Shown here: one piece after another, positions 11,001-21,480 of the stretch
How the letters are laid out: each line of letters begins with the position of its first letter
Position numbering within the stretch: position 1 is the first letter of the stretch
From: Elysia chlorotica
Taxonomy: Eukaryota; Mollusca; Gastropoda; Plakobranchidae
Direction: 5' to 3'
Assembly (NCBI GenBank): GCA_003991915.1
Contig: RQTK01000286.1
Location: forward strand, 173,760-237,759
DNA: 64,000 bases
Notes under the pieces: generated by a model
Told to the model about the DNA's origin: nothing
Databases searched by the model: none
Seen by the model: the letters and a program-made list of their open reading frames with translations, nothing else
Translations under genes and position numbers: made by a program

Positions 11001-14000
11001 GCACTGTGGCTCTGGGATAGAACATCAACTTCCTTCCGACGCAAAAGGTCCGAGTTCGAGCCTTGGCGATTGCGCTCCCTACTAGTTGAGTACGTGTCAG
11101 TTTAATGTGACCGGCTGAGACAGGAGTCATGGTATCCTCGCCCTGTCTCGTAGGTGGCACCACATAAAACTGTCAAACGCCAGTCTTGGGGCCCGTCCAC
11201 AATATAGTCTATATAGTGCTGATGTTGGACGTTAAACCAACTCAACAACTTGACTTAAGCATCTCTGTTGTCCACAGCTGGGACGAGATGGCGCAGTACG
11301 ACCTCCCGGCCACCATCTACCACATCCTGAACCAGACCCACCACGACCAGATCTACTACGTGGGCCACTCCCAGGGCACGGCTATCGGGTTTGCTCGATT
11401 CGGCGAAGACCAGGCACTCGCCTCGAGAATCAAACATTTCATGGCGCTCGCCCCGATTGGAAGAATAGCGTACGCCCAGACACCCATCCGCTATATGCTG
11501 CCTTTTACTTCAGAGATAGAAGTAGGTGATACCCATGTACTATTTTGCTGCTTTTTACTTCAGACATAGAAGTAAGTGAGGTTAATACTATAGATACTAT
11601 AGTGTTGCTTCACTATCTCCTGTTAAAGAAACGAAAAAAAATCAGTATGAAAGGATAGGGAATGAAAAAATGTCATAGTTTCCGGTATATTGAATAACTT
11701 TCTTTACAAAAGTGCGCTATGTCTTTAACAGTTTTGATGTCATAGATTAAGGTATACTTATTAACTTTCTTGACATTATGTGTTTGGTACCTGTAACAGT
11801 TTTGAAGTTCTAGGATTTTGTACAATGCAATTTTTCCTGCGCCATGTTGTGTTCAGTACAATGTATCTATAACAGTTTTCTATATTAAAGGATCTGGATT
11901 CTATTGCAGTATCTTCTGTGGCATTACGCGTTCCCTCTTCTTAGACTAGTTTTGATAAGGGTGTTAGTATGAACAAGAGACAAGACAAATCACGGAGAAA
12001 TAGCATACGGCTAACGGAAGTTGATACTTCGAAATATTTATGTAAATACTATAGATAAATAAATCAATATAAAACAACAAGTTTATAAATAAAAATAACC
12101 GATTCAATAAGAAGCAAAACAAATCTGGTACATGTCAATAACTTATGTATCCGTATGATACTGTTTTGTATCTGTAACAGTTTTTCATGGATACATTTGG
12201 CCATGGCGAGCTGAACGTTCCGCAGCCCATCCTGAAGTTCTTCGCGGCAGGTCTGTGTGAGAAATGGGGAGAGCCCCTCTGTGAAAGTCTCATCTTCCTC
12301 TTCTGCGGCTTCAATGAACAGTCATTTAACAAGGTAAGTTTGGAAGTATTCTTTATATTGTAAGGTAAGTTTGCATGCTTTTTTTTTATATATTTAATTA
12401 GGATACAACAGAAAGGTTGTTGGAGGAATAGTTCGACCAATGTGGCTGCCCTCTTTCTCTAAAAAACGTAAACAAAATCATGTGATAGTTGTAATTTCTT
12501 TTGTAACCAATCTGTTAATTGGGCTAGAGCATAGATCTATTTTAATATATCTTTTTGTATTAGCCGACTTTCAAGCATCACGTGACTTTTGTGAGGTCGG
12601 ACTCATTAGGTCCCCAAATCGAAACTCACGATCAGGCATTTTTGTGATCAATTTTGTTCACTGGTTGAGTCCATGTCGGCCAAATGTGACAGGCTTAGAA
12701 AGTTGTCCTGTCTCTGTGAGGGAGCACGTAAAACTGTCACACGTTAGTCTAGGGACCCCTCCACAATATAGCCTTGCTGCCGACGTTGGATGTGAATAAA
12801 GGAAATTACCCAAGCTTTTAATGGGCATTAAATCTCTTCGTTAATTACTTGAACAAAACAATTAATTGCATCTTATTTTTTTCTTCGGTTTTTATGTGGC
12901 TTACGTTAGTGCATGATTGGATTGGAGGAAATAATTAATGCATTTACTAAGCAGCTAGATTGTCTTTTCTGAAAATTATTCTCTCTTCTGCATTTCAGTC
13001 GAGAATCGATGTGTATGTTTCTCACGGCATGGAGGGCGACTCGGCCCAGAACCTGTTACATTGGGCCCAGGTCAGTGTATGTGTGTGTCAGTAATTATTT
13101 GTACATGTATATCATTCTCTTTGTAGAAGGGTTACTTTTGACTTAACATTTTGCCCCTCCCAAACATAGTTCAAGAAAACATTCACGAATTGGGCTTCAC
13201 GAAGTTCTGTGCGCGGTGGCCCCGGGGTAGAACATCAACTTCCGACGCAAAAGGTCCGTGGTTCGAACCTTGGGAATTTCACTTCCTGCTGGTTGGGTCG
13301 GTGTCAGTTTAATGTGAGTTGTGATCGGCTGAGGTGGGATTAATGGTATCCCCGCCCTGTCTCGCGTGTTTAAAACAAAGATAATTATACAAGATTTAAA
13401 AATACCAATGTGTGTGTTTAACAACAAAGGGTTGGTCATTCTTTTGCTTCGTTTAACATGTACAGTGTACTTACTCTTTGTTTTCTTCTTTTACAGACTA
13501 TGAGAGATAAGCAGTTCCAACGCTTTGACTACGGAGAGAAAGGGAATCTGGCAAAGTATGGTCAGGTAAGGAATAAAATGACATTTTTTTTCCAAGCTCT
13601 TTAAAATATTATGAGCTTTTTTATAACCTGTTAAATGAGATCAACTTAAACAGGAGTCATCCCTGCACTGTCTTTGTGTGGCAGCGTGTAAAATTGTTAG
13701 ACGTCAGATATAGTGCTGACTTTGGACGTTTAAGCAGAGTTGAGTTGAGTTGGTTTAACGCCAAACATCAGCACTATTTTCTATACTGTAGGTAGGCATC
13801 AATACTGACATCTGACAATTTATGTGCTCACACACGAAAATGGGCGAGGTGGACGTTTAAGCAACAAAACAAGGAAGCAAAATCCTCTATGAGTTGGGTG
13901 ATTTATAATTATATAGATACCTATGGCAGCAAACAAAGTAGACAAAATCTTAAGAACGCGATGACGGCAAACACACATCATTTAATATCTATGGCACAAA

Positions 14001-14434
14001 TAGCAACCAAGAGGTAATGACCTTGAGTTTCAATTACGAGTTATATCTTTAGAGGCATAGTATGTTTCAACTGATAATCATTAATGTTTTACAAAACAAA
14101 ACAAAATGCTTTTTGCTTAAAACATAATAACCCATCTGTATGATTTATGCTACAATTGAAGAATAAGAAACACTATCTTACTTTTTAAGATTTTCTTCTC
14201 GTTTCCCAGAAAACCCCTCCCATCTACGACCCCAGCAAAGTCAAGGTCCCTGTTGCTATATTTAGAGGCGGTCAGGATTTGTTCGCCGACGAGACAGATG
14301 TAGATTGGTTGCTCAAACAACTGAACGTAACCCACGACACTTACATCCCTTTCTATGAGCACCTGGACCCTGTTATTGGGTTTGACGCGGCCACCCTGAT
14401 GTATAGAGATATAGTGGACATTGTTATGGGATAG
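7897..14434 (+). CDS. Acid lipase (lysosomal/gastric triacylglycerol lipase family), complete, 8 coding exons
   Basis: Secreted or lysosomal serine hydrolase expected to hydrolyse triacylglycerols or cholesteryl esters (LIPA/LIPF family). Exons: 7897-8076, 9959-10082, 10483-10681, 11278-11521, 12181-12333, 12999-13070, 13497-13565, 14210-14434. All phases agree and give 421 aa, slightly above the usual ~400. Residues 1 to ~22 form a signal peptide. NPEVNMNT and [17 protein letters not shown] match the N-terminal lid-associated region; LQHGL holds the oxyanion His-Gly (~111-112); GHSQG gives the nucleophile Ser199; GGQDLFAD gives Asp370; EHLD gives His398. The spacing matches the mammalian enzymes. 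Sequons at about N126, N186 and N386. No frameshift or internal stop. A non-coding first exon may precede it: TTTCCCAG ends at 7880. Start chosen because two in-frame ATGs lie just before the signal peptide. Specificity is not determinable. Confidence 0.93.
8306..8452 (+). mobile_element. 5'-truncated SINE (lipase intron 1)
   Basis: Body to tail only: CCTGCCCTGTCTCGTGTG, GCAGCACATAAAATTGTCAG, then the tail ACGTTAAAACCAACTCAACC. The tRNA head is absent. Confidence 0.8.
8640..8835 (+). mobile_element. Old, diverged SINE relic
   Basis: Keeps an AACTGGTTGAGCAGGTGTCA linker and an ATCGACGTTGGACAGG tail related to the common family; the rest is heavily mutated. Confidence 0.5.
9053..9149. mobile_element. 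Palindromic MITE, family B, copy 2
   Basis: CCCCTCAGTTCTAGAATGTC at the left and GATAGCACACTATGCAACTG then AGGTGC at the right are inverted repeats of the family. About 97 bp, in lipase intron 1. Confidence 0.65.
9784..9866 (-). mobile_element. SINE tail fragment
   Basis: Plus strand shows GTTGAGATGTCCAACATCAG and a mutated continuation to TATGTGCTGCCAC. Truncated before the head, ~100 bp upstream of lipase exon 2. Confidence 0.65.
9959..10082 (+). CDS. Lipase exon 2
   Basis: Acceptor CTTGCAG/GCC, donor AATG/GTGAAA, 124 nt, phase 0 to 1. Encodes [19 protein letters not shown] and VYRIPYGR, both family hallmarks. The donor is the weakest of the gene; it was chosen because only it keeps the frame into exon 3. 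Confidence 0.88.
10483..10681 (+). CDS. Lipase exon 3 (oxyanion HG motif)
   Basis: Acceptor CCTCCAG/GT, donor ACAG/GTGAAT, 199 nt, phase 1 to 2. Encodes [36 protein letters not shown] and the FW that precedes SxDEMA in the next exon. Confidence 0.93.
10795..10955 (-). mobile_element. Diverged SINE of the older lineage
   Basis: Minus strand has box A-like TGACACAATTGGTAAAAC and box B-like GGTTCGAAACCC, then CTACCGGTAGGGTCGG and CAGCTGAGGCAGG. Lipase intron 3. Confidence 0.55.
10996..11250 (+). mobile_element. tRNA-derived SINE next to the lipase exon 4 acceptor
   Basis: Full-length copy (head GCACTGTGGCTCTGGGATAG, tail GACGTTAAACCAACTCAAC). Target duplication TGACTTAAGTAT at 10984-10995 and TGACTTAAGCAT at 11251-11262. 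Only 15 bp separate the right duplication from exon 4, so the branch point must lie in the duplication or in the SINE tail. Confidence 0.93.
11278..11521 (+). CDS. Lipase exon 4 (GHSQG nucleophile)
   Basis: Acceptor TCCACAG/C, donor TAGAA/GTAGGT, 244 nt, phase 2 to 0. Encodes [17 protein letters not shown] and [10 protein letters not shown] with the catalytic serine. A SINE ends 27 bp upstream of the exon, and the 3' edge with its donor is duplicated 50 bp downstream. Confidence 0.94.
11522..11580 (+). repeat. Tandem copy of the lipase exon 4 donor junction
   Basis: TGCTGCTTTTTACTTCAGAC then ATAGAA/GTAAGT at 11545-11577 repeats TGCTGCCTTTTACTTCAGAG then ATAGAA/GTAGGT 50 bp upstream. The second donor is closer to consensus. 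Using it would add 50 nt, including an in-frame TAG. Confidence 0.8.
11657..11880 (+). repeat. ~72-bp tandem repeat carrying acceptor-like ends (lipase intron 4)
   Basis: Three units end in AACAGTTTT at 11727-11735, 11797-11805 and 11871-11879 (steps 70 and 74 bp). The real acceptor of exon 5 has the same words, GTATCTGTAACAG/TTTT at 12168-12184; the second unit matches it with one change (GTACCTGTAACAGTTTT). Confidence 0.6.
12181..12333 (+). CDS. Lipase exon 5
   Basis: Acceptor TGTAACAG/TTT, donor AAG/GTAAGT, 51 codons, phase 0. Encodes [10 protein letters not shown] and [14 protein letters not shown], matching the cap-domain end (LCGFN motif). Confidence 0.9.
12551..12798 (+). mobile_element. 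Diverged SINE (lipase intron 5)
   Basis: Old copy with AAATCGAAACTC at the box B position, CACTGGTTGAGTCCATGTCG, GAGCACGTAAAACTGTCAC and a mutated tail GCCGACGTTGGATGTG. Confidence 0.6.
12999..13070 (+). CDS. Lipase exon 6
   Basis: Acceptor TTTCAG/TCG, donor CCCAG/GTCAGT, 24 codons. Encodes [18 protein letters not shown] and LLHWAQ, the family's SR-VY-sH-paGtS-QN-lHW-Q block. Confidence 0.93.
13212..13372 (+). mobile_element. SINE lacking its tail (lipase intron 6)
   Basis: Clear head GCGCGGTGGCCCCGGGGTAG, box B GGTTCGAACC and body up to CCCCGCCCTGTCTCGCGTGT. It then stops, so it is 3'-truncated. Confidence 0.85.
13497..13565 (+). CDS. Lipase exon 7
   Basis: Acceptor TTACAG/ACT, donor GTCAG/GTAAGG, 23 codons. 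Encodes the [17 protein letters not shown] block that follows the HWAQ motif in the family. Confidence 0.9.
13640..13850. mobile_element. Inverted pair of truncated SINEs, tail to tail (lipase intron 7)
   Basis: 13640-13735 is plus-strand body and tail (GCTGACTTTGGACGTTTAAG). 13736-13850 starts at once with the complement of a tail (GTTGAGTTGGTTTAACGCC) and runs toward a head that is missing. The pair could fold into a hairpin. Confidence 0.75.
14210..14434 (+). CDS. Lipase exon 8 (catalytic Asp and His, stop)
   Basis: Acceptor TTTCCCAG/AAA, stop TAG at 14432-14434. Encodes [32 protein letters not shown] with the catalytic Asp, and [12 protein letters not shown] with the catalytic His. Confidence 0.94.
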   Translation, partial: KTPPIYDPSKVKVPVAIFRGGQDLFADETDVDWLLKQLNVTHDTYIPFYEHLDPVIGFDAATLMYRDIVDIVMG

Positions 14435-14580
14435 CATAGAGGCTACCTAGAATAATAAGCAAAATTACCAAAGGAGAAATGAATTTGCCCCTAGAGTGAA
14501 AGTGTTTTACATCTTTTAAAATATTTTTAGGGAATCCAAGATCAAAGTTCAGCCTTGTTGCGCAAAAATGTAAAACATAC

Positions 14581-14586
14581 AATAAA
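14581..14586 (+). promoter_or_regulatory. Likely poly(A) signal of the lipase gene
   Basis: AATAAA ~150 bp after the stop codon. A second AATAAA lies near 14978. Which one is used cannot be told from sequence. Confidence 0.55.
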
Positions 14587-14589
14587 AAT

Positions 14590-15670
14590 TTCAAAACGAT
14601 AAATCTGGCCCTGTTTGTCACTTGCTTGTTTTCAAATCGCCTTCTTTTTTCTACATTGAAATTAACACCTTCTTTGCTGTGACAGTGAGATGCCAAGAAA
14701 TTGCCGTTTAAAAAAATGTTGTGAACATTAGAACAAATAATTATGTATATTGTAGTAGTATTGAAAATGATCTCTATGAGCACATAATTTTTCTAAGAGG
14801 AAAAAAAACAGCAAATAATTATTTATGTTAAATGCAAAATTACGTCATGAGTAATATAGATGTTTCTACCTGTGTCTTTCAACAAAGTTAATGTGCTCTT
14901 TGTGCAATTTCATTCCACGCATGCAAAAAAAGAACAAAAAACAAAAAAAAAAAAACAAAAAAACTTTGTATGGGTTTAATAAAGTCGCATTTTCAATTTT
15001 CTTCTTTTTGCACCTCTTTGCTAACATTGTAAGAACAGTACAGTAGTATAGATTGCTAGTAAATTTATGAAGCCTTTTTCGTTGTTATTTGATAACGGCA
15101 ATATCAAAGAAGGCAATATACTTTACCATATTAACTATATTAATTTTGCCAAAGCAGAAATCCACAGATGTCTATTTTTCAGCGTATGTGATCCCTATAC
15201 AATATTGAAAACATTATCTGGACGACCGCATTCGATAAAACATTTCCAGAATACTTAAGTGATAATTATGTTGAACTCGACGAGTGTGTTCAACAGCGTT
15301 AAAATATTTTTAATCTATTATTTCCAATAATGTTATCACTACTCTACAGGGTTTTAAGTGCCTTGGCCAACAGATTAGAGAGTATGAACATAACACAGTA
15401 GAAAGATAAACAAATGCAGTTGGCAAACCACTGTTTGTCACGTCTCATTTCAACAGTACAAAGAACGTGATTCGGATGCTGAACTAATGTTCTGTTCATT
15501 CTGTCGGTTTGTATGGTTGAAATCATGGAGCCTTAACCAAGATAACAAAATCCGCGTAGTAGTCGTTGAAATGTGGGCATTACGTCAGATGGACTGTATA
15601 AAATTGAATCGGAGGATAGCATAAAACGTATGTCTGCTATTGGTTAAATTAACCCCCGATTTATTGCTAT
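14590..15670. other. No gene recognised downstream of the lipase
   Basis: AT-rich sequence with A-rich runs near 14930-14965 and a late AATAAA. No exon supported. Confidence 0.45.
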
Positions 15671-15671
15671 T

Positions 15672-15674
<3 letters not shown>

Positions 15675-15715
<41 letters not shown>
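15675..15715. repeat. Poly(A) run of ~40
   Basis: Uninterrupted A tract; could be the tail of an old retroposed sequence, but no recognisable body is attached on either side. Confidence 0.85.
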
Positions 15716-15717
<2 letters not shown>

Positions 15718-16355
15718 TTGAGATTTCCGTCAATATTCTTATCATCAAGGTTTATGATGTAAAGAAAGACTTGATGACACTGGCGCAAGATTTGGGCTGT
15801 CTAAAATTGATCTGAACAAAACAATAATATTATAAGACATGTGAAATCAATAGCGACATTTTGTTACTTTTTAATCTTGTCATTTGACAAGTATTTTTTC
15901 GAGGGCCATAACGTTAGGTTGGGCGTTGAGATACCCCTGTCAAGTCGCTAGGTTCTAAACAGTCACGTACAACTAGAATCAAACGCAGTGCTCCGATAAA
16001 AGTAACTTTTACCAAGCTTATCACATAAAACATCTACGATGGGAAGGGTCAAGGTGAAAAACAAGTGTCTTTTAACTATCACAATAAGTATTATTCTGTT
16101 TCGCATCCGCATCAACTCGTGCTGTAGAAGGCACGTACCATCAATAAATATCAATTCGGGACAAAGCCTTGTGATAAATGCGATAAATAACAACTAATTG
16201 TATTATCAGACGTATAATTATGTTTACCGTGTATTAGAATTATTTATATTATTGTTAGGACGCCCCAAAGACCACTTCAGGGGAAGACGGTAGGGTGGTT
16301 TTATTCTAAAACCAGGAAATTTAAAATATTTTATTTCTTTTTGAACACGAATATA
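15716..16355. other. No feature recognised
   Basis: Unique-looking sequence without a supported exon. Confidence 0.45.
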
Positions 16356-16359
16356 GATA

Positions 16360-16690
16360 TATACGAGGGGTGTTCACTATGTTCTTAGCATGACAATGAA
16401 GGAATAAACCCAGAGACTTAAAATTTGACACACTTACATTTATTTCTCTACATAGTCACCCTGCATAGTTACACATTTCTGCCACCTGTCCTTGACCTTC
16501 AAAAGTCCTTGAGAGTAAAACGTGTCATTTTGCGCTTGAAACCACTCTTCCACAGCAGAAATCGCATCTTCAATGTGTTCAAAACGGCGCCCTTTTATGG
16601 ATTTCTTAAGGTTTGGGAACAGACAGAAGTCTGATGAAGCTAAATCCGGTAAATATGGTGGATGGGGAAGAATTTCAAAGCCAGAGCTGA
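16360..16690 (-). mobile_element. Mariner-family transposon, 3' end only
   Basis: Plus-strand left end TATACGAGGGGTGTTCAC is a mariner-type terminal inverted repeat beginning with TA. Inside, the minus strand carries the C-terminal end of the transposase. The element is cut off at ~16690, so the 5' two-thirds, including two catalytic Asp residues, are missing. A non-autonomous fossil. Confidence 0.85.
16440..16688 (-). pseudogene. Mariner transposase C-terminal fragment (82 codons)
   Basis: Open frame ending in TAA at 16442-16440. Shows LPHPPYLPDLASSDFCLFPN, the block carrying the third catalytic acidic residue, then a Trp- and Lys-rich tail ending GDYVEK*, typical of mariner transposases. 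The surviving part has no internal stop, but the protein is truncated at its N-terminal side and cannot be active. Confidence 0.88.
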
Positions 16691-17870
16691 GTAGTATTAA
16701 TTAATAATATATTAATATTAACTTATCTAACGTTTTAGATTAATCAATTGTATGAGACATAGTACTTCTTGAAGCGCTTTATTCAACTATTATTAGTTGA
16801 ATTGCTTTTTTTTCATTATACTAACTGATTTTTTTCCTTACCCTAGCGAGGAATTGTTTAAATGACACTTTTTTTTTGCTTTGACACATCTCCACTGAAA
16901 AAAACTTTTTTGAATCTGAATAAACACTTTCCATTCTTCCATTTTGTATTTTCGTTTAACGTTTTTATGCTATGTTTATAATTATTAATGCGTTATTTGG
17001 CCACTGGGAGATGTGTATGTGTGTATTAAAGTATTATATGAGTTCTGCAAATCTCTAACACGGGTATTGAAATTTGAATTCGATATTGACAACTCCATAA
17101 CCATTACAAGAACTGTAACCTCAAAATTAACATCGTCATCTTCATCATTATAATTATAAAGATTAAAACTAGAGGTTGATTTCAAGTTTCATTGACATGA
17201 ACATTAAATTTCTCAACGAAATGAACACCAACACCATTAACGACATCCACAATTATGAATATCAAAACTATACATGCAAAAAACATTTACATCAACTTCA
17301 ACGTGAATCCGGACAAAGATATTCACAATATCGGTGCTAAAATACAAAGAAATATACAAATGAAACAGAAACAAAAGTTGTTGAGCCATTGTTTCACACA
17401 TTTATTTGCAACAATGTATGCATCACGTGCACTAGCATTCACATTTACCACCCTTTCACAAAACATAAATATCGAGTGGATATAAATCAAGCGTTGAATA
17501 AAAAGTGATCGAACATTACAAGAAATAATTAAGATTTGTACATAGTTACTTTCATTAAGAATCATAACACACATTTTTAGTTACATTTTCACTAAAAATA
17601 GCTTACCGTAAAATAATTAATTTATACATGCCTTAATATATGGATATATTACTTATAAATCGTGATTCATATGTAAGTTATTGATTAATTGATATATTTT
17701 TTATAAGTCCAGCGCATCATGAAAGGTTAGTTTTAAGACGCACGGACCCTATACAATTTCTTCCGACACGTAGTATGCTTCATACTGTCGTACGTACCAG
17801 CACTTTGTCTTCTTTAGTTCGTTTTCGTTTTTGTTTTGCTATTTTTTTTTTCTTTGTAATAAACATCCAT
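16691..17870. other. No gene recognised; AT-rich
   Basis: AT-rich; short ORFs only, none with splice sites or a familiar motif. Confidence 0.45.
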
Positions 17871-17872
17871 TG

Positions 17873-18022
17873 TCAGGGGGGACACTCCAGAAGACTAAAA
17901 CCTGATAATTTTAGGTCCTCTCAAGCAGAGATAGAAATACAAAGGATACCATGACTGCTGTCTCATCCAGTCACATAGATTCCAACCCAATCAGTAGGAA
18001 AATAGGCGGTCGAATGGGGCAT
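17873..18022 (-). mobile_element. Diverged SINE fragment
   Basis: GGATACCATGACTGCTGTCT, CCAGTCACATAG and CCAACCCAATCAGTAGGAA are recognisable SINE body words on the plus strand, i.e. a minus-strand copy. Head not preserved. Confidence 0.55.
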
Positions 18023-18177
18023 CTTCCTTCTAATGTAAAATATTCTTCAACTTGCAGTCCAGATCAACATTTTGATTTTCAAAGATGTATGGAAACTATA
18101 AAAGCAGCTGACAGCCTACAGAGAAACATCTGATCCGAGAGACTTTCTTCTAGTATCACTTCTTCAAAATTATCAGG

Positions 18178-18305
18178 ACAACCATACATAGTATGGCGAT
18201 GGGTCCCTAGCCTTACGTCTGAAAACTTATACGTTCAGTTACACAAAAGACAGAGCAGGATAACGGAACAAGTTACTTTCTGCCGGTTCATATAACACTG
18301 AAAAA
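18178..18305 (-). mobile_element. Diverged SINE fragment
   Basis: ACATAGTATGGCGATGGGTC, CTTACGTCTGAAAACTTA and a GACAGAGCAGGATAAC block follow the order of the SINE body with many changes. Confidence 0.45.
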
Positions 18306-18309
18306 AACT

Positions 18310-19050
18310 ATCATGTTTACAACTTTAATTACACCCTGTAATGTATGCAAAGTGTACACATAGAAATTCACATTATACATAATTATGTTTATAATCATTC
18401 AAATTCAAACTCTACCCCTTGCATCTATACAGTTTAAAAAAAAATAAAAACACCATTTAGATACATTATTCTTTTTAAGTCAGGATTTCGAAAAGAGAAA
18501 AAAAAATGTCAGTCGGATTGTAAAACCAAGGACCAAATCAGTTCATACGCAATACCATTTGTTGAAATCAGTAGTATACATAACACCAGAAACAAAAATT
18601 CATAATATTCATGATTTACAGTATATAATTTTCCTACATTTGTTTTCTTTCATTCACACTCATGACAATGGCTAAAAAGCAAGCTTTCAAATTCTTTGAT
18701 GAAAAATATTTATACACAGCCGTTTTGATGGTATGCAAACTTACACACACGCAAATTTAAACATCTTTACCCTGACGTTCCACACCAAAATCGATAGAAA
18801 AGAATACTTTTTTACATTCATTTTTTCACACATTAGTTATGTAATTAAAGGAATGGGATGATAATAATATGAATATGAAATATCAAATACATTGTACGGT
18901 AAATATGCCACAAACACTCAACTTTTACATTGGTGGCTACAGTGAAAATAATTTGTAGAAGTCAGAAAACTTCTTAGATAGCAAACCAATATTATTATTG
19001 ATTTCTTAGATCGTTCTCAATATTGTTCAATCTCAGTTGAGTTGATAAGG
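18310..19050. other. No feature recognised
   Basis: AT-rich; no exon-like segment. Confidence 0.45.
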
Positions 19051-19052
19051 GC

Positions 19053-19307
19053 ATCTCTCTCTCTCTCTTTCTCTCTCTCTCACTCACTCTCAATCTCTTG
19101 GTCTTTCTTCCATAATGTTTCTCTTTCCTATTTTTTCTTCTTTCTCTCTTTTCAACTCTCTCTAATTTTCTCCCTTATCTTTATTTTTTAAATGAATCTT
19201 ACTTATTTCAATTCGTGTCTGTCTATGTGTGTGTGCGTCTGTCGGTCTGTCGGTCTGTCGGTCTATCTGCCTTTTTGTTTCTCTGTCTGATTTAGTGTCT
19301 ACCTGTC

Positions 19308-19361
<54 letters not shown>
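19053..19361. repeat. (CT)n microsatellite region
   Basis: CT tracts at 19053-19090 and 19312-19361, with CTGTCGGT units at ~19238-19265 between. Confidence 0.92.
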
Positions 19362-19363
<2 letters not shown>

Positions 19364-19374
19364 TACTCTCTCTG

Positions 19375-19616
19375 ACTGTATTCATCCAATCTTTAACACA
19401 CTTTAACTTTCTCACTCTGACCCCAAACACACTCTTCACATTAATGCTGATATTTTCTCCATGGTCAAAGGTTGACATTTGCGTCATGATTGACGCCTTT
19501 GTAGAATCTCCAAGCTCGAATTTTATTAGATCAATACATGGTGTGTTGGCCAACTCCGTGTCTATACACCATAAAAGTAAGAAGGTCCAAAAAATACACA
19601 CTACAAATGGAATGAC
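19375..19616 (-). CDS. Possible coding exon of an unrecognised secreted or membrane protein
   Basis: A minus-strand open frame with a hydrophobic leader (IPFVVCIFWTFLLLWCI) followed by about 60 polar residues with two cysteines, including MSTFDHGENISINVKSVFG. It ends beside the CT microsatellite. No in-frame ATG precedes the leader, so an upstream exon would be needed. I do not recognise a family and cannot exclude chance. It lies downstream of the Ig gene on the same strand. Confidence 0.22.
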
Positions 19617-19619
19617 GAT

Positions 19620-21480
19620 TAGATTTACACATCAAAGAAACAATAATTTAAAAAAGATCTAAATTTATAAAATGTTTCAAAAAGTGTTCAGACTAAATAT
19701 TAATAAGTTTAAAAATATTTATTCTACAGGATAAAAATAACTTAATTTGATGGTAAAAAATGTACCCCACTCCCCAAAAAAAAAACAACAACATACAACA
19801 AAACAAAACCACATAACAAAAAAAAACAAACAACAGAGGTAATAATTATAAGTTAATATTCCGTCAAAGTGGCACACAATTTTTTTAGGGTCTTACACTA
19901 GTAAAAAGTATTTTGGCAAAATTGAATTTTAACCCTGTGTTGAAGCTTCATTTTTTTGTGTGGAGAAAAATAAAAATGTATATATCATGCCAAAGCTGCT
20001 ACACTATGTTTTTTTATTAGTTTGATATTCAATGATGATTTTTATGTTATGTTCTTAACTTTAAAAAATTAGCTACTCTACCCCAAAATAAATTTTAAGG
20101 ATCAAACCAAAGCATTCTAAAGTTATTATTGATAAGATCATAGTGAAACCCATGATGAATCCAACATTAAATTTTTTGGGAAATAGAAAAAAACAAACAA
20201 AAACCAACCCATTAAATATAAGGAGATTAATACGTAACGAATCGACGGTAATAAAATGACAGCATATCGCTTAAAATAACATTTAAGATCTTATCTCCAA
20301 AAGCCAAATTCTGAATGGTAAAAAACACCATCATGTGTTTATAATTAGGAACAAAATAAGTTTTTTATCGAAGAATTAATTCTACTCCTTTAAATAAAAT
20401 AAATTTCTTTTAAATCTGAACCCCTAGAATGAGGAAGGTGATTTCTTAAAGAGTGTGACTGAAATTTAATAGGAGTCCAAATTTCTGCTCTAGGGTTCTT
20501 TTTGCTTTTTATTCATATTTATGTAGTGAGTAATGTTCTAACAGGCAGAAAGTAGGGTCATTAAAATAAATCATTTCGGGTATGAGGCCTTCGAAACGCT
20601 TCTGATTAATTTAACAGAACTCAGGTCTTCACGCCAACTGGCACACACTTTTTGTGATGTCGGATTACCTTTTAAAGGTCGCTTTAGTATGGTTTACCCC
20701 TTTCATTTGTTAATGCTAGATAGTTAAGCTTACGTACATTGAAAAGATTCTAAAAATAAAATTGAAAAAAAAAACAACAACTATAAAATGAAAAAAAAAG
20801 TAAAAAAACTATTTCGGATAAAAAAGAAGCACAAAAAACAACCACAAACAAAGACAACAAAACAAACAAAATAAGAACAAACAGGATCACACAGGGAAAA
20901 TCTGTTTGTAAAAGAGAGCTAAAAGGGCAATAACTGCAAATATTTTTCTGGAAACCGAGAGCTGAGTTGGACACGAGTTCTCTCCATTTCGATGAGAAGA
21001 GGCTGCTGGAATTAGAAAGGGAAAAAAAAAAAAACAACCAACAGATTAACATTTCAGTGTAAATAATGATAGACATGTCAATATAAAAATAATATTGTAA
21101 TCATTAGAAATGTTTTATCGTCACCGCAGTATGAGTATGATATCCTATCTCGTTTTAAAAGTAATATAAATATGTCGCATGTTAGAAATATTAACTGATA
21201 TGACGATACATCATCTCATAAACATCACGATTCTATCAATGAAGTTAGGTCCGTGAAACGAAAAGCTAAACTCACAAAAAGTTAAGTATATTCACATTTT
21301 ATTTCCACTTTGCAATATATTTATACTCTTACATTAGTTTTTGGAAGCATTTAGAAAATCTCTAATCTGCTGAATTAAGCAATAGTTTTGTTGTTGTTGT
21401 TTAATCTCCCAGCGTTTTCGGATCTCATCTATCTAATAGCTAAAGAAATCTTATTGTACTTTAACGCCATGTCTATTATC
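19620..21480. other. No gene recognised; A/T-rich
   Basis: Low-complexity A-, CAA- and TTG-rich stretches. Reading frames here are short and hydrophobic by composition. Confidence 0.45.
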
